From Hoplostethus atlanticus (taxonomy: Eukaryota > Chordata > Actinopteri > Trachichthyiformes > Trachichthyidae), in the NCBI GenBank assembly GCA_034670405.1, contig JAXDDX010000090.1:1886501-1950500 (forward strand): DNA of 64,000 bases, read 5' to 3'. This document shows positions 1-11,889 of this stretch, piece after piece. The notes beneath the pieces were generated by a model that did not search any database, was not told where the DNA came from, and saw only the letters and a list, made by a program, of their open reading frames with translations. A program made the translations under genes and the position numbers. Each line of letters opens with the position of its first letter. Position 1 is the first letter of the stretch.

Positions 1-1198
1 ATTTCACAATTTTGCCCACTTACAAAGAAATTAGTGGTCTATAATTTTAATGGTAGGTTTATTTGAACAGTGAGAGAACAAAAAAATCCAGAAAAACGCA
101 TTAAATAATAGTTATAAGTTGATTTGCATTTCATCGAGGGAAATAAGTATTTGACCCCCTACTGACCAGCAAGAATTCTGGCTCCCACAGACGGGTTATG
201 TGCCCACGAGGCACACAGATTAGTCCTCTCGGCTTTCCTCTCGGCTTAAGAAAGTACTCCTAATCTCAACTGGTTACGTGTATGCACAAAACCTGTCCAA
301 AGAATCACACTTCGTATCTTCAACCTCACCACCATGGGCAAGACCAAAGATCTGTCTAAGGACGTCAGGGACACGATTGTAGACCTGCACAAGGCTGGAA
401 TGGGCTACAAGACCATCGGCAAGCAGCTTGGTGAAAAGGAGACAACTGTTGGTGCGATTATTCGTAAATGGAAGAAAGACAAAATAATTGCCAATCGCCC
501 TCGGTCTGCGGTTCCATGCAAGATCTCACCTCATGCGGTATCGTTGATCATCAGAAAGATGAGGGATAAGCCCAGAACTACACGGGAGGAGCTTGTTAAT
601 GATCTCAAGGCAGCTGGGACCACAGTCACCAGGAAAACCATTGGTAACACACTATGCCATAATGGTTTGAAATCCTGCAGCGCCCGGAAGGTCCCTATGC
701 TCAAGAACGAACATGTACAGGCCCATCTGAAGTTTGCCAATGAACACCTGAATGATTCTGAGGAGGCTTTGGATAACTTGATGTAGTCAGATGATACCAA
801 AATCGAGCTCTTTGGCATCAACTCGACTCCCCGCATTTGGATGGAGAAGAATGCTGACTATGACCCCATGCACACCATCCCCACCGTCAAGCACGGAGGT
901 GGAAACATTATGCTTTGGGGCTGTTTCTCTGCTAAGGGTACAGGACGACTGCACCGCATTGAAGGGATGATGGATGGGGCCATGTACTTCTCCCAAGCCT
1001 CCTCAGAATCATTCAGGTTTTCATTGGCAAACGTCAGACGGTTATTTTGTCTTTCTTCCATTTACGAATAATCGCACCAACAGTTGTCTCCTTTTCACCA
1101 AGCTGCTTGCCGATGGTCTTGTAGCCCATTCCAGCCTTGTGCAGGTCTACAATCTTGTCCCTGATGTCCTTAAACAGATCTTTGGTCTTCCTCCACTG
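1..1198 (+). mobile_element. Tc1-like DNA transposon, rearranged
   Basis: Seen: the window opens inside a long Tc1-type terminal repeat (about 1-160) that contains the core AAATAAGTATTTGACCCC near 140-160. A transposase start follows at 334. The right edge is CCTCCACTG at 1190-1198 followed by TA, which matches the outer terminus of this family. From about 985 to 1189 the sequence is not the missing transposase C-terminus. It is an inverted, internally deleted copy of the element's own N-terminal coding region: 1034-1189 is the reverse complement of roughly 340-490, and 985-1033 of roughly 730-775. Known: autonomous fish Tc1 elements are about 1.6 kb with IR/DR repeats. Inference: a dead hybrid element that kept both ends. 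Its left outer end lies before the window. Confidence 0.88.
334..786 (+). pseudogene. Tc1-like transposase, N-terminal half
   Basis: This 150-codon frame begins [20 protein letters not shown], the usual start of a fish Tc1 transposase. It holds the paired-type helix-turn-helix (about residues 1-50), a linker with KWKKDK, and the second DNA-binding half (about 60-115). The frame closes at a TAG at 784-786 where the family has the Trp of the W-S-D-E/D motif, so it is a single in-frame nonsense change. Downstream (787-984) the same frame continues as the first part of the DDE domain with [12 protein letters not shown] and [15 protein letters not shown]. The rest, with the second and third acidic catalytic residues, is absent because an inverted copy of the N-terminal region replaces it. 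It cannot make an active transposase. The start ATG at 334 sits in the context ACCACCATGG. Confidence 0.9.
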
Positions 1199-1200
1199 TA

Positions 1201-1809
1201 GGTACAAAAAGTTTTGGAATTGCTCCGGTAGATCGCCTCAGTCGGCAGTCGCGAAACGGGCTGCTATGGCTGCAACGTAATCCGCAGGGGCAAATGCGCC
1301 GATCAAAGTACGTCCACTAAAAGTGCTTGTTTTTGCCACTGACAGGCTCAGATTGTTATTCGTGTGTCTGACAAGTGTCTGACAACATTACGGAAAGGAT
1401 CGCTACAGAGATAGACCTTTGTTTAACCTGAAAACAAAAGTCTCGCTCAAGGAGAAGTCTCGCTCTGAAATCTGAAAGATGAGGTGAGTTGTTGCATGAA
1501 GAGGTTAAACAAAGGTTTCTGGTTAAAAAAAGGTCTATCTCTGTAGCGATCCTTTCCATAATGTTGTCAGACACTTCCAATAACAATCTGAGCCTGTCGG
1601 TGGCAAAAACAAGCACTTTTAGTGGACGTACTTTGATCTGCTCACTTGCCCCTGCAGATTACGTTGCAGCCATAGCAGCCCGTTTCGCGACTGCCGGCTG
1701 AGGCGATCTACCGGAGCAATTCCAAAACTTTTTGCACCTATTTTGCGGTATAAATGACGAATATGTACAAATAGAGCCCAGGTTTAAAAATACCGGAATT
1801 CCCCTTTAA
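1201..1809. mobile_element. Non-autonomous element built on a ~230-bp inverted repeat
   Basis: Left arm about 1201-1436 and right arm about 1515-1738 are near-perfect reverse complements, starting GGTACAAAAAGTTTTGG and ending CCAAAACTTTTTGCACC, around a spacer of roughly 75 bp. Both arms are bordered by TA (1199-1200 and 1739-1740). The left arm has one small extra duplication of the GTGTCTGACAA segment near 1365-1385. Sequence continues on the right through 1739-1809 and ends in CCCCTTTAA, which I recognise as the outer part of a common teleost repeat. The matching left outer part is missing where the Tc1-like element abuts. Two readings are possible: a TA-flanked palindromic MITE, or a TTAA-flanked element truncated on its left. 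No coding capacity is evident. Confidence 0.8.
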
Positions 1810-3728
1810 CAACTCATTTCAAACAAGCCACCTACCCAAGCCAACAGATCCCATGAATTTGTGTATATATGAGACGTCACTATCAAAGTGCAAAAGCTAC
1901 AGTAGCCTATAGAGAAAACTTCCACAGAACATCAGTACAACACGAGTCAAGGATGGAAAGGGATGGCCAGCTTGAATAATTTATGCACTTCTAAAAGCCA
2001 TCTCTCAGCCAATTACTGCAAGAGCAACCCAATTTTTGCACTCTGTCTCTCATGTCTTAAAAAACAAAGATGGGAGGAGCAGTGTGCTGTTGACCCAAAA
2101 CCCCTGGTAGCCCCTAAACCTCTGGCAAACAGTTCACAGCAAGGGCCTGTGACAAAATCAAGAAAACCGTGATGGACGCTAAATCCAACAGAAAGTTCAA
2201 TTTGTGATGAACCCAGATCGGGTTATTTGGTTTGCCTCTAGTTTCTGGCAGGCAGCTGAGAAACACCTTCAACATTCCTTTAAAGTTGATTCAAATAAAA
2301 CACTGTTTTTGTTGACATCTTGATCAGTGGCATATTTTGTTGTCACATGATTTTGTATATAACAGATGTAAATATCACCACGTTTTACAAAGTAGTCTGA
2401 ACTACTTTTGAGTAACTTTAGTTAACAAAACAGTATTTCTCTTGAGGGCTTGGCTTTCAAGGGAAGGTGCTTCAACTTCTTCCAATGTGAACTAACAGCC
2501 AGACTTTCAACGTAGCTTCCCCAAAACTGTTGCAATAGTTAAAGAAATTAATATTTTATTCCTATGGATTCAGACAATCAATATTTGATGTCATGGCATC
2601 ATGTGATAATATAAAAATGTATCTGGAGCTGCTCCATATGAATTGGGAAAGAGAATAAAATAGTATAAGCGGGTATGTGAGCAACCACAACTACAGAAAA
2701 AAACTAATTCTGGTATAAAAACTCAAACAACAATTCTGTGGTTTCATGAAGTCAGTCTCTGATTCATTGTCAGTGGATTTCATATTTTGATGACATCACA
2801 AATCTTGTCAAGTCTTCGTTCTCCGGTTTGTGGCTTTGGAAGAGATCAGAAATACTACATAGAACAAATTAAGTGGTATTCCTCTTTAATGTCCACTAAA
2901 GGAGCCAGGAGCCATTTCAGTATAGAAGTTTAGGAAGGTATGCCTGTCAAATGCCTGTCTGTAAAATGCTAACATGATACAGTACATTTCCAGGAAATCT
3001 GGGCTCTGTTTGTGACAGAATGTATGGGTGTCACCTCCGTTTATTCTGTTGAGTTTGAAACATCAAAAGTGGCGCAATAAGAGACACCTTACAGCATGCT
3101 AGGCTAGTACTAGGCCTAAAAAGTGCAAAACCAAAATCCTGACTACTTTGCCAGCTAGCTGCTGATTACATTTTGTGGGAAGCTTTTAATTTGCTTTTTC
3201 CATATAATATGGAACATCACAAGTCACTAAAACTACTAATACTGCAACAAAGAGGCAAAGAGGGCAGTTTTGCTCATTTAGATCTCTCCAAAGGAATTCC
3301 AAAACCAAATAAATATTTTATAATAATAATATTTTTTAAATTATTTTCAGGTGAATTATTGTTTTTTTTGCTAACAACAGTATCAATATGTTGATATATT
3401 GTGAAATTCCAATGACTCCGGCACATACTGTAATGAAAAGGGGAGTTGTTGTCTAAAAGTGTCACCGCACTGTGCTCCACCACGCCATAGGCCACAGACT
3501 ACCACTAAGCATGGTGCTTTTTAGGTGACACATCCTGTCAGGACAGCTGGTCATTTGCCTGGCCTAATAAACACAGTTAAATCTGAACTCCACTAATTCC
3601 TCTTGTCTCCGGGCTACATATCGAGGGTCACAGCATAAGACAGTGCGACACATTCCCTCACGGCTTCATTACTGGAGACAGGACTGCTTTGACGGGCAAA
3701 CAGATCCCACTCTGGAGGCCCGTAGTAG
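1810..3728. other. Unique AT-rich sequence
   Basis: About 1.9 kb with no convincing exon, RNA gene or transposon. Short open frames here show no recognisable domain. A short A/T-rich run lies at 3310-3370. Confidence 0.5.
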
Positions 3729-4104
3729 CTAGGGTCACACCGATATATGGGGCTGGTATTGGCCTTCAATTAAATATCAGGTATCAGACGGTCAGTGTTG
3801 TCCACCTCTGATATGATGGAGGTTCCTCCCTGAACACAGCTACAGAAAAAAACAGTCTACTCATTTAATTGTTCCATTATGTTTATTGTGAAGCTGGAGA
3901 GTTTTAGTGTCCCATGAAGGTCTAAATGCTGTTTCAGAGGCATTTCCACTATATAATTCTGGGCTAAACGCTGAATTTGTGGCATTTTTGGCATGAAAAA
4001 GCTCAAATTCAAAGATATTTAATATTGCACTAAGCTGTGACTTCAGTCTAAAAGTATCGGTATCAATATCAGCCTTCAAAAACCCATATCGGTGGAACCC
4101 TAGT
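3729..4104. mobile_element. Family X interspersed repeat, copy 1
   Basis: A 376-bp repeat with imperfect terminal inverted repeats. The left end is CTAGGGTCACACCGATAT and the right end, reverse complemented, is CTAGGGTTCCACCGATAT. The interior carries the family signature GAGAGTTTTAGTGTCCCATG (3898-3917), followed by a CTAAATGCTGTTTCAGAGG block. Related sequence recurs near 33.0, 45.8, 46.9, 50.8 and 51.6 kb. The end sequence resembles the CACCGATAT ends of non-autonomous hAT-like repeats, but I cannot confirm an 8-bp target duplication. No coding sequence. Confidence 0.72.
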
Positions 4105-5385
4105 CTGTAGCACTGAATCACTCAACGCCTGCCTCTGCATCAACAGCATACTAATGTATCTCTAGACAAACAGCCCTCGCTGAGGAGACGACGGCCTCCC
4201 GGAACTGTATGATGATAAATATCCCCTTTCATACGTGAATGGTGACATATATTCAAAGAATCCCGCCCCTCCCCTCGCTCCTCTTGTCCTATTCAGCCAG
4301 CCAGGGTGGTTGTCTTAGGCCCGTAACTCCTGTCATAACAGCCAGTCAGGTGGACTCCTACCCAGTACATTCACCAGGCGTGTCGAGGCTCATCCCTTTG
4401 CCAATGGGTTTCCCACATAGGCAAGTGCTGTGAAGCAGCTCTGGAGGTCCGCAGGCTGCGCTGCGCTGTCACACATCCATTCACAGCTTCAAAAAAAAAA
4501 CACGCTGGCAAAGGGATAAGGCTCAGAAGGCTTATCTGATTTATCATTCAGGTTGCTTTAGGTTGTTGGGATATCGGAGGAAGTAATTGGTAGCATTCAT
4601 CGGCAATGCTGCAAATCAATAAGGTGGAACACAGAACACATTTCTGAAAAGCCCATACATAGAATTCCAATCCAGTTACTCACTGTTTCACAATCCATTC
4701 ATGATATACAATGACTTGAATATAATGTTTTAAAGAAATGGCTTGCACTATTGCTTACTGAAAAATGTTTATAGCTCATGATTCCAATATTTAGAAAAGC
4801 AAAACACTGGTGCAAAGGCTCTTTGAAAGGATTCCAGGTTCATTATAAATCTAAAAAGCCCTCAACAATGCCTTCAAGGCTTTTCTTCCCTGCTCCTGAA
4901 CCCAAGAGGCCCCTCGACGAGCACTAGGCGCCTATAGGATGCTGCGGGGAGACTGTAACTGGCCTCCAAAGCGTGCATATCACTAACAGTTTCACAGCAA
5001 GAATGGATTGCTTTGGAGTAATATAATAAAAGCATCCTCAAAGCAGAAAGAGGATATTTACATCTCTTATTTATGAGGTAGCATATCTGTGAGATTTCCC
5101 AGCTATAGACTCCTATTACTAACACTCAAAGTCATTGCATGCATTTGTAACACCATCATCGAAATTGCTTTGATTAATAATGGAAAATGTAAGCACAAGG
5201 CAACCATATATATATATATAAAAAAAAGGTAATATGAAATGTTGCAATCTTGCTCCACAAAGAGTTGGACTTAAGAGGGATTAAGTTCCACACAATCACA
5301 CAGTTACGGATGACACCCTAAATAATGGAGGCTGGAATATCAAATGGTAATAAATTCCATCTATTTTGAACTCCACTTCTGAAGC
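4105..5385. other. Unique sequence, no gene seen
   Basis: No supported feature. A short A run lies at 4491-4500 and a short AT microsatellite near 5208-5221. Confidence 0.5.
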
Positions 5386-6000
5386 TTGTGTGGTGGAGGG
5401 ATGGGGACTTTGAATTCCGACTTCAAAGAGTGGAGAAATAAACTGAAACGCTCTCGTCATAAGGCGGCCAAATTACCAGTGTTACGGCAACTTTGGTTTG
5501 ATCCACGCCCGACTGTGGTAAAAGGCTTCACGCTCATGGTGTGTCCATTTTTGTGTCTTCTTAGTGCAAATGTACACCTCTCTGAGCCCCTTCCCCCACC
5601 CCCCCGTGAAGGATTCATCAACCAAACCTAAAGCGAGTCAGCAGTAATCAATTATGACTTTGGGACCTCACACAATAACCAGGCAAACAGCTCAAATCTG
5701 GACCCCGCGGGCTACACAAAGGCGGGATTAACTCCATTAGCGGAGGAATCTCGGAGGCAATTAACCTGCCGCGAGCAAAGCCCCTTTCTTGGATTCCAGC
5801 GTGCGGCGCCGGGCCAAGGCAGACGGAGGATGGGGAGATGGAAGTGACAGGAGGAGGGGGATGTAAAAAACGCAAGGGGTTAAAAAGCAACTTGTGGTCG
5901 GGTATAGAAGCCGTCGATAAGTTCATGACCCGTTCAACCAGCGAACGCTGGTCCAAAAGAGCTGCTACCTACTGGCGGAGAGAAGTTTCTGAGCTCTTTA
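5386..6000. other. GC-richer unique block, possible conserved noncoding DNA
   Basis: This block is richer in G+C and CpG than its surroundings, with long unique stretches and several TTAA/ATTA cores set in GC sequence (for example around 5730-5770). Overlapping open frames on both strands show no known domain. By composition it resembles a regulatory element. This is inference only and needs cross-species alignment. Confidence 0.25.
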
Positions 6001-6109
6001 CTTAATCCTCTTCCTCCAAGATATTTTGCTTTTATTGCCCTCTCCATTCTCTTCACTACTTTCAGTTTTGCATATACACTAGTAAGTCAACCTTAACCCG
6101 ATTAGAGCA

Positions 6110-6610
6110 ATACTCTGACTAAAGAAATTGTCACGCATTAATCTGATTATCTTTATCGGAGTACGGTCATAATCAGATTAATTTACCTAGATTTCAATCT
6201 TTGATTTATTGAGGCAGCTAAATGCCATAGTCAGATTCATTGATTTTTGTTAAATTAAACAAAATTGATTTGGGGTCATTTTGGGGCATTCATTGTTAAA
6301 TAGATGTAAATTATGAAATGGAGAAAAAAAAAAATTTCATTGAGTTTTTAGGGCGTAAAACACCAAAACGATGAAATGTTCAAAAAGGTCTCGATCAGGT
6401 CTGGACCTTCATTGATTATTAAATGAATCCATGTAAACCGGGAAATTGCGTTACGTCAAACCAAACTTTGAATCGAAATATTGCCTTAAAGACGATCATC
6501 CCCAGTAATTGGATGTAAAGCACACTCGGTGTGAAAAGGGTCAGGGAGCCTATGGGCAAAACCAACCAAGAATGAGGCGTAGCGACATGTAGGCCATCCA
6601 GTTTCAAGTA
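6110..6610. repeat. Possible old DNA-transposon remnant with a short hairpin
   Basis: An 11-bp perfect inverted repeat, AATCTGATTAT at 6140-6150 and its reverse complement at 6169-6179, is embedded in sequence rich in AATCTGATTA/TAATCAGATT words. This texture is common in decayed fish DNA transposons. Outer boundaries and target duplications are not visible. Confidence 0.3.
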
Positions 6611-7713
6611 AACGGTGGCTTCTTCAGATGAATGACTTTGAGGCTGCAGAGGACTGAGGGATTAGGTGTTGACAATAGCGCGGTTGAAAGACGTAAGCCT
6701 AGCTGGCTGAAATGTAAGCGCTCCCCGAAGAGTACCCGGCTCACTGCTGAACAACGTTACAGAGACAAAGTTGTTTTCTGAGTGATTTCTCACCAAAAAC
6801 AGAGCTCTAATGGGTGTACACAATCACTGCAGGGAAGTTGACCTGGTCTTCAGTGCTGCATTTGGCCTACTTCTCACAATGGTCTTCCATCTAGATACAG
6901 TTGTAAACATTAACACTAAGAAAGGCCAATTGATTTTGGAGGCCAACAAGCTGGAGGGGGGATATAAGTATAATTCTAACTACTGTTTCCTTGCATTATT
7001 TTGAAAATCTTACAATTTGTGCAGAAGTTGGGTCTAGGAAAAGCCATGGAGGGACAATTTTGCAATTCTAAAATACAAAACTTTCCTTTCTAGAATTAAC
7101 TTTATTTTACAAACATTCCTTGATCGGGAGCTGCTTGAACGCACGTACAAATTAAATGGATACGCTTGACGAACTACATGAGTTGTTCTCAACTCTGTAA
7201 GAGTAATTCTTGTTTGTCCAAGAAACCCCACTTTGGATTCTGAAGTGCATTTCGGTTTATTTTTTTCAAAATTCATCTTGACATTTCGAAAACGTGACAC
7301 AAGACCGCTTTTAACACACTATGAAAAGTACAAAAGCCTTAGTGCCTTACTGACAGTCTAGACTAAAAATCAAAGGTGATCAGGTTTTTGCATTTAGGGC
7401 CCCTCTGGAATAGCAGACTATGTTTACTCATTCAGATCCCTTTGAAAAAAACTCATTTGATAGTCATTCGAAATTCGTATAACTTAATTCTATTGTACAT
7501 GTCTTGATAAAGGCTTCAAGTAGTCTCTAAAAGTGTATTACTATGTTAAATCTACTAGTTAGTTTCCTCTATCGCAGTTTGTAACTTTGTTTCAAAAAGT
7601 GCAAATAAAAAAAAGAGTATTACAGTGACTATTATCAGACCTCCGTTTAACTGAGAGGAAGGATTGTTGACTCCGGGTGAAGTGTGTAGGAGGGTAAAGC
7701 ATCAAATAAGGAC
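6611..7713. other. Unique sequence, no gene seen
   Basis: AT-rich sequence with short, domainless open frames on both strands. Nothing supported. Confidence 0.5.
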
Positions 7714-7739
7714 GGTGTGTGTGTGTGTGTGTGTGTGTA
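7714..7739. repeat. (GT)13 microsatellite
   Basis: Thirteen uninterrupted GT units. Confidence 0.95.
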
Positions 7740-7866
7740 TGGTATGTCTCTCCACTTTAGATACTCAGAAGTTTCACTCCTGCAGGCAAAGCTGTAAGGC
7801 TTGAATGTGTGCTGTGTGTTCTAAGTTCATTCCTTTCTTTTTTTCTCCCTCGCTTTCTATCTGGTA

Positions 7867-7899
7867 GTGTGTGTGTGTGTGTGTGTCTGTGTGTGTGTG
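7867..7899. repeat. (GT)n microsatellite, interrupted once
   Basis: A GT run with a single CT interruption, 128 bp after the previous GT tract. Confidence 0.93.
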
Positions 7900-8260
7900 C
7901 ACATCTGTAGGTAACATGCGCAACTCATCAGGGTCTTTTGTTGTTGAGTGCAATCCACAATAAGAGCATGATTATTGATCAAACAAAGCTAAGCCAATGA
8001 TTGGATTTGTTTCAATGAGGCCATAAATAGACACTTGCAAACCACTTTCAAAATAAAAGCGCACATATCAAAAAGTATGTGACCAGGTGGTCATTTTCAG
8101 TGTGAAACTTCAGAAGCTGCTGAGCAGTAAATAAGTGCTTACCCACATGGAGATCCATGGAGAAAATAGACTATCCCTTGGGAATTGGTGTTCTTGCCTT
8201 CACTGCCGTGCCTCAGAAGTGACAGAACAATTCCCCTCCAAAGCCATAAAACAAGTCCCC

Positions 8261-8503
8261 TTAATGATTGCTGAGCACAAAGCCCGAGGGAGGTCTGCGG
8301 CCAGCTAGGGTCACCCACAGGTAGACGTTTAGAAAGTCGCAGCAGTCCCGTTTGATCTGAATGGAGATCAGCTCCTTCTGGCTGAGAGGCCGCTGCCTGG
8401 CTAGGGTCACCGCTCTCCTGGGAATGAACAGCACTGCAAAGCCCTGCAGCACTGTGAACAGGGCCAGGCAGCGACCAGCCAATGTCTGCGTGCATGATGT
8501 CAC
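8261..8503 (-). CDS. Unidentified exon-like open frame
   Basis: I do not recognise this. On the minus strand an 80-codon frame reads through a hydrophobic stretch (CLALFTVLQGFAVLFIP) that could be a membrane segment, then a polar segment with LSQKELISIQIKRDCCDFLN. Base use is GC-rich relative to the flanks and looks codon-like. A possible splice acceptor (ACGCAG then ACATTGG, minus strand) lies at about 8486. No strong donor is evident. The motif GGTGACCCTAGC occurs twice in the same frame 88 bp apart, so part of the block may be a local duplication. It could be a real single exon, an exon relic or chance. A longer overlapping frame (8139-8519) exists on the same strand. Confidence 0.25.
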   Translation of the reverse strand: MTSCTQTLAGRCLALFTVLQGFAVLFIPRRAVTLARQRPLSQKELISIQIKRDCCDFLNVYLWVTLAGRRPPSGFVLSNH

Positions 8504-8589
8504 AGGTGTTGGGTTTCACCTCGGGGGGTTCAGAGGCGGGATTTGTTCAAGGACCAATGGGAGGATATGCAGGGGGTTTGACTGAACAC

Positions 8590-11329
8590 AGGTAAGACAA
8601 ACTCCTCCTTCATGCTTTACCTGGCGTCAGCGGAGTGGTAAACAGACAGACAAGAGGATTGTTGGAGGGGGGTTTAGGGGATTCAGTTTGTTTGTTTGGA
8701 CACAGACTAAACCTCTAATGGGTCAAACTGTGCTTTTAGAGCCACTGTCATTAGCACAAAAAAGGCCTTTAGCAATAAGGCCACCAACAGTCATGAACAG
8801 GATACATAATAAAGCCTGTTCAATATGCTGGGTTGAATCAGAAATGAATGAATTCCAGGTGGCAATTAGCATTAAATTACCAGAATAGTGAAGAGCTACT
8901 ATGTATTTTGAATTCTGGATTCAGATACTGCTATGCATGTTAAATAACATGTGTAGCGCTTAACACTACTTACACTACTTGATACACTAACACTACTTAA
9001 CACTACTCTTGAATTTTCCAGGTTAGACAAATATTCTTATTTTGTAAATTACACCAATGCATTTTTCACTTTACTGAACGGGGTTTGAATGGATTTCACG
9101 GATCGTAACATGGGTCGTGACATTTGCTCAACAAATGGAGAGCCGTGTAAACTTTCAATTCAAGAAGGAAAATGAAAAACACCAAAATTGTACACAAGAA
9201 CTCACAACCGAAGAATGGAGGGGCACCGTATGGGTAGTAGCACATCAAATTGTAAGGGTATTTCCAGAAAATGAAATGCCCAGGATTTATGAAAGAAGGC
9301 GTAATTAACTTGGAATGTGACATGCGGAGATCATGACAGGAACAGAAACGTGGCTAAATTAATTTATACTTTATCTCAACGGAGTTATACAAATGGCATG
9401 CATAGTAGCAAACAAATCAGTCAAAACTTTGTCTAAACATATGCCTCTAAGTATTAAACAGCATGGAAGTAGATTGCATTGGCTTAATGATGTGTTACAG
9501 CATGTTTTCTCCAGAATCTCAGTTTCGGTCATGGGCGCAATGAGTTACCGAATGTGAGTTCCTGTGGTGGGGACTGAAGTGACGTCACAGTTAACAGTCA
9601 AAAGCCAATACAAAGCTGTCGCCCATTCACATTTGGTTATTACCTAAGGTGCTATGTTCAGAAACAGATTTTGGTGGACTGCTAAGGTGAAATAAGTAAA
9701 AGTTTACGTACTTCATACAACGGAACCCCACTACTCATGCTCAACCCCCATTGGCTCACAGAAGGGTACTGTGAGTGGAGGTCTCAAACCCCATTGGCTC
9801 ACAGAACTAGGGTGATGAGAGTGGAGGTAGGGTGATGAGAGTGAAGGTCTGCAGCTGGACCCTTCTCACTATGTTTAATTTTTTTTAAATATCCATCCAC
9901 ATTGATGATTACATTATCAGTTCAGTTACATTTTTCAAAAACTGAAAATAGCAACCATCCCTTTAATATGATAAAACCCCATAATGTAATAATTCTTATT
10001 ATTATTGATAGTGAGCAGTAATTCTCCCACTCTCTCTCATACCTGCTTATATCTCCCATGTAAATGTATATCATTTGTTTCAATCTTTCTAAAGTAACGG
10101 AAAACAGTTGCTACTACCATGCCCATAGTACGTCAGTGATTTGCCACCCAGGGTCTGATCCAGAGTGAGCCTACAACCCGTCTGCTGTGCTTCCCCTCTC
10201 TCTCAGCATTGCATACAAGCCATTCCAATTATTTCCATGAGCTGCAATAATATAAAGAATTAGTAACTGCTTGAAAGGGCTTGAATACGACTTTGAGAGA
10301 AATTATTTTTCCAAGTGAAGAATATGCCTGAACCCTCCCTTTACAAAACCTGGTTCAATCAATGGCCTTAGATCCATCTGAACCAAAAATATTTCACTCT
10401 CATGGTCCTGAGAGCACAATGCCGCCATGGCCACTTTGACAGGGGGGGGGGGATCAATTTCACCGTAACATCAGAGAACACATTTTCAAAAGCCAGCCAC
10501 CTCATGTTACTCATAAAGATTTATAATTTTAGCAAAATGAAACTCCTGCAATTTTCGCAGGGTCAAAAGAAACATCAAACAGGCTGTAGTTCCCCCTGAA
10601 AGGGAACGGCCACCTGGCAGTGGAAACTGGCAGTAATTCCTTCCCCTTCATTCAATTACAAAGAGATGCTTGGCATCTGTGATTAGTGACGTAAAGTGCT
10701 TGTTAATAGCCTTCAAAATCATACTTTCAGCAACGGAATGTCAGGCTGAAATCCAATAATATGTGAGAGATTTCAGCTTTCTTACGGCGGTGGAGTAGAA
10801 CTGCATCCGGATCAGTAAAAAGGGCTCTTTCATATTCATTCAGCAGCAAATAGGACCAGTGGAGAACCCAAGAAACCAGAACTAAAATGAAACCCTAGAA
10901 ATAAAAGGTCATGAAACAATCTTGGGGAAACACAGAGGCTTGTTAAGCGAGTGTAATGCAACACTTTAACACTCCAGGAAAGAGCTATAACAGCTCCTTT
11001 ACAGGCAGGCTCCTCATGTGAAACATTTGAATGGATGCCAACAACGCACACGCTGCACAAAACATTTAGAGACTCTAAAATCAGCGTATTGTTCATATAA
11101 AACTCAAGACTGCTTGATTTGCTCTGTGCTGATTTGCTCCAAGAAGGGAGCTTGTGGCTTGTGAAAGGTTGCTTGGTTGGTTTGAATCCCAGGACCTGAA
11201 GTAACTCAGTATGAATGTGAATCAGGACGTTGCTGAATAAGAACAAGCGTACTCACTTTCCCTGGATAAATAAAGATTAAGAAAATCTCTTGGAGGACAT
11301 TGGACTCCCTGACAGATAAAACATAGTTA
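8590..11329. other. Unique sequence with a small local duplication
   Basis: No supported gene. Around 9742-9845 two short direct duplications are visible: CCCCATTGGCTCACAGAA occurs twice and TAGGGTGATGAGAGTG occurs twice. A short G run lies at 10441-10451. The minus-strand frame 10836-11246 (136 codons) has no recognisable domain and is probably chance. Confidence 0.45.
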
Positions 11330-11690
11330 ATGTGGATGGTACTCTACCCGTCCAACCCGTTGGTGCAGACATGTGTCCTCTTTCCCCCACATCTATTCCC
11401 TGTACACCACAGACTGTGCCTCCAACCACATGTCCATCGAAGTGCATGTTTGTGGACGACACCAACTGGGTGGGTGTCATCACGAAAAATGCTGCAGGAG
11501 ATTGGTGAACCTCCCCCTGACTTCCAAGGGGACCCACCTGCTCATGACCCCTGGAGATCAGAGGTTCAACTGTGAACTAAGCTGGGTTGATCACATTCCT
11601 CGGGGTACACCAATGCTTCTTGGTTAATAAATAAGGCGCAACAGAGGCTGTTCTTGCTTTGGTAACTGAGTAAAACTGAATGTCTCAATC
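11330..11690 (+). pseudogene. Decayed LINE reverse-transcriptase fragment
   Basis: Read across frames, the plus strand shows LYTTDCASN, then a degenerate F-V-D-D-T (the F/YADD catalytic box) near 11445-11465, and later KAQQRLF. That is the order of the palm and following region of fish non-LTR retrotransposon reverse transcriptases. Stops and frame changes interrupt every frame, so it is long dead. The KAQQRL word suggests a Rex1/CR1-like lineage, but the assignment is weak. Boundaries are approximate and no 3' tail can be seen. Confidence 0.55.
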
Positions 11691-11889
11691 TTTGTCAATC
11701 AAAGTCAAAGTCAATAATTGAAAACATCCTTGCGTCCCCGCATCCTTCATCACGGTCTAGTAAAGTTGTGTGTGCAGAACTCATTTACTATCAGCTGACA
11801 CCAGGGTAAATGAAAGGTCAGGAAGAATTGCTCCTGTGGCCAGGATGTAAAATTTCATGACTTTTCCATGACTTTCCATAGCTAAGTCA

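Noticed and set aside
10836-11246. 136-codon minus-strand open frame
   Set aside because: No domain, low-complexity composition and no splice or start context; probably chance.
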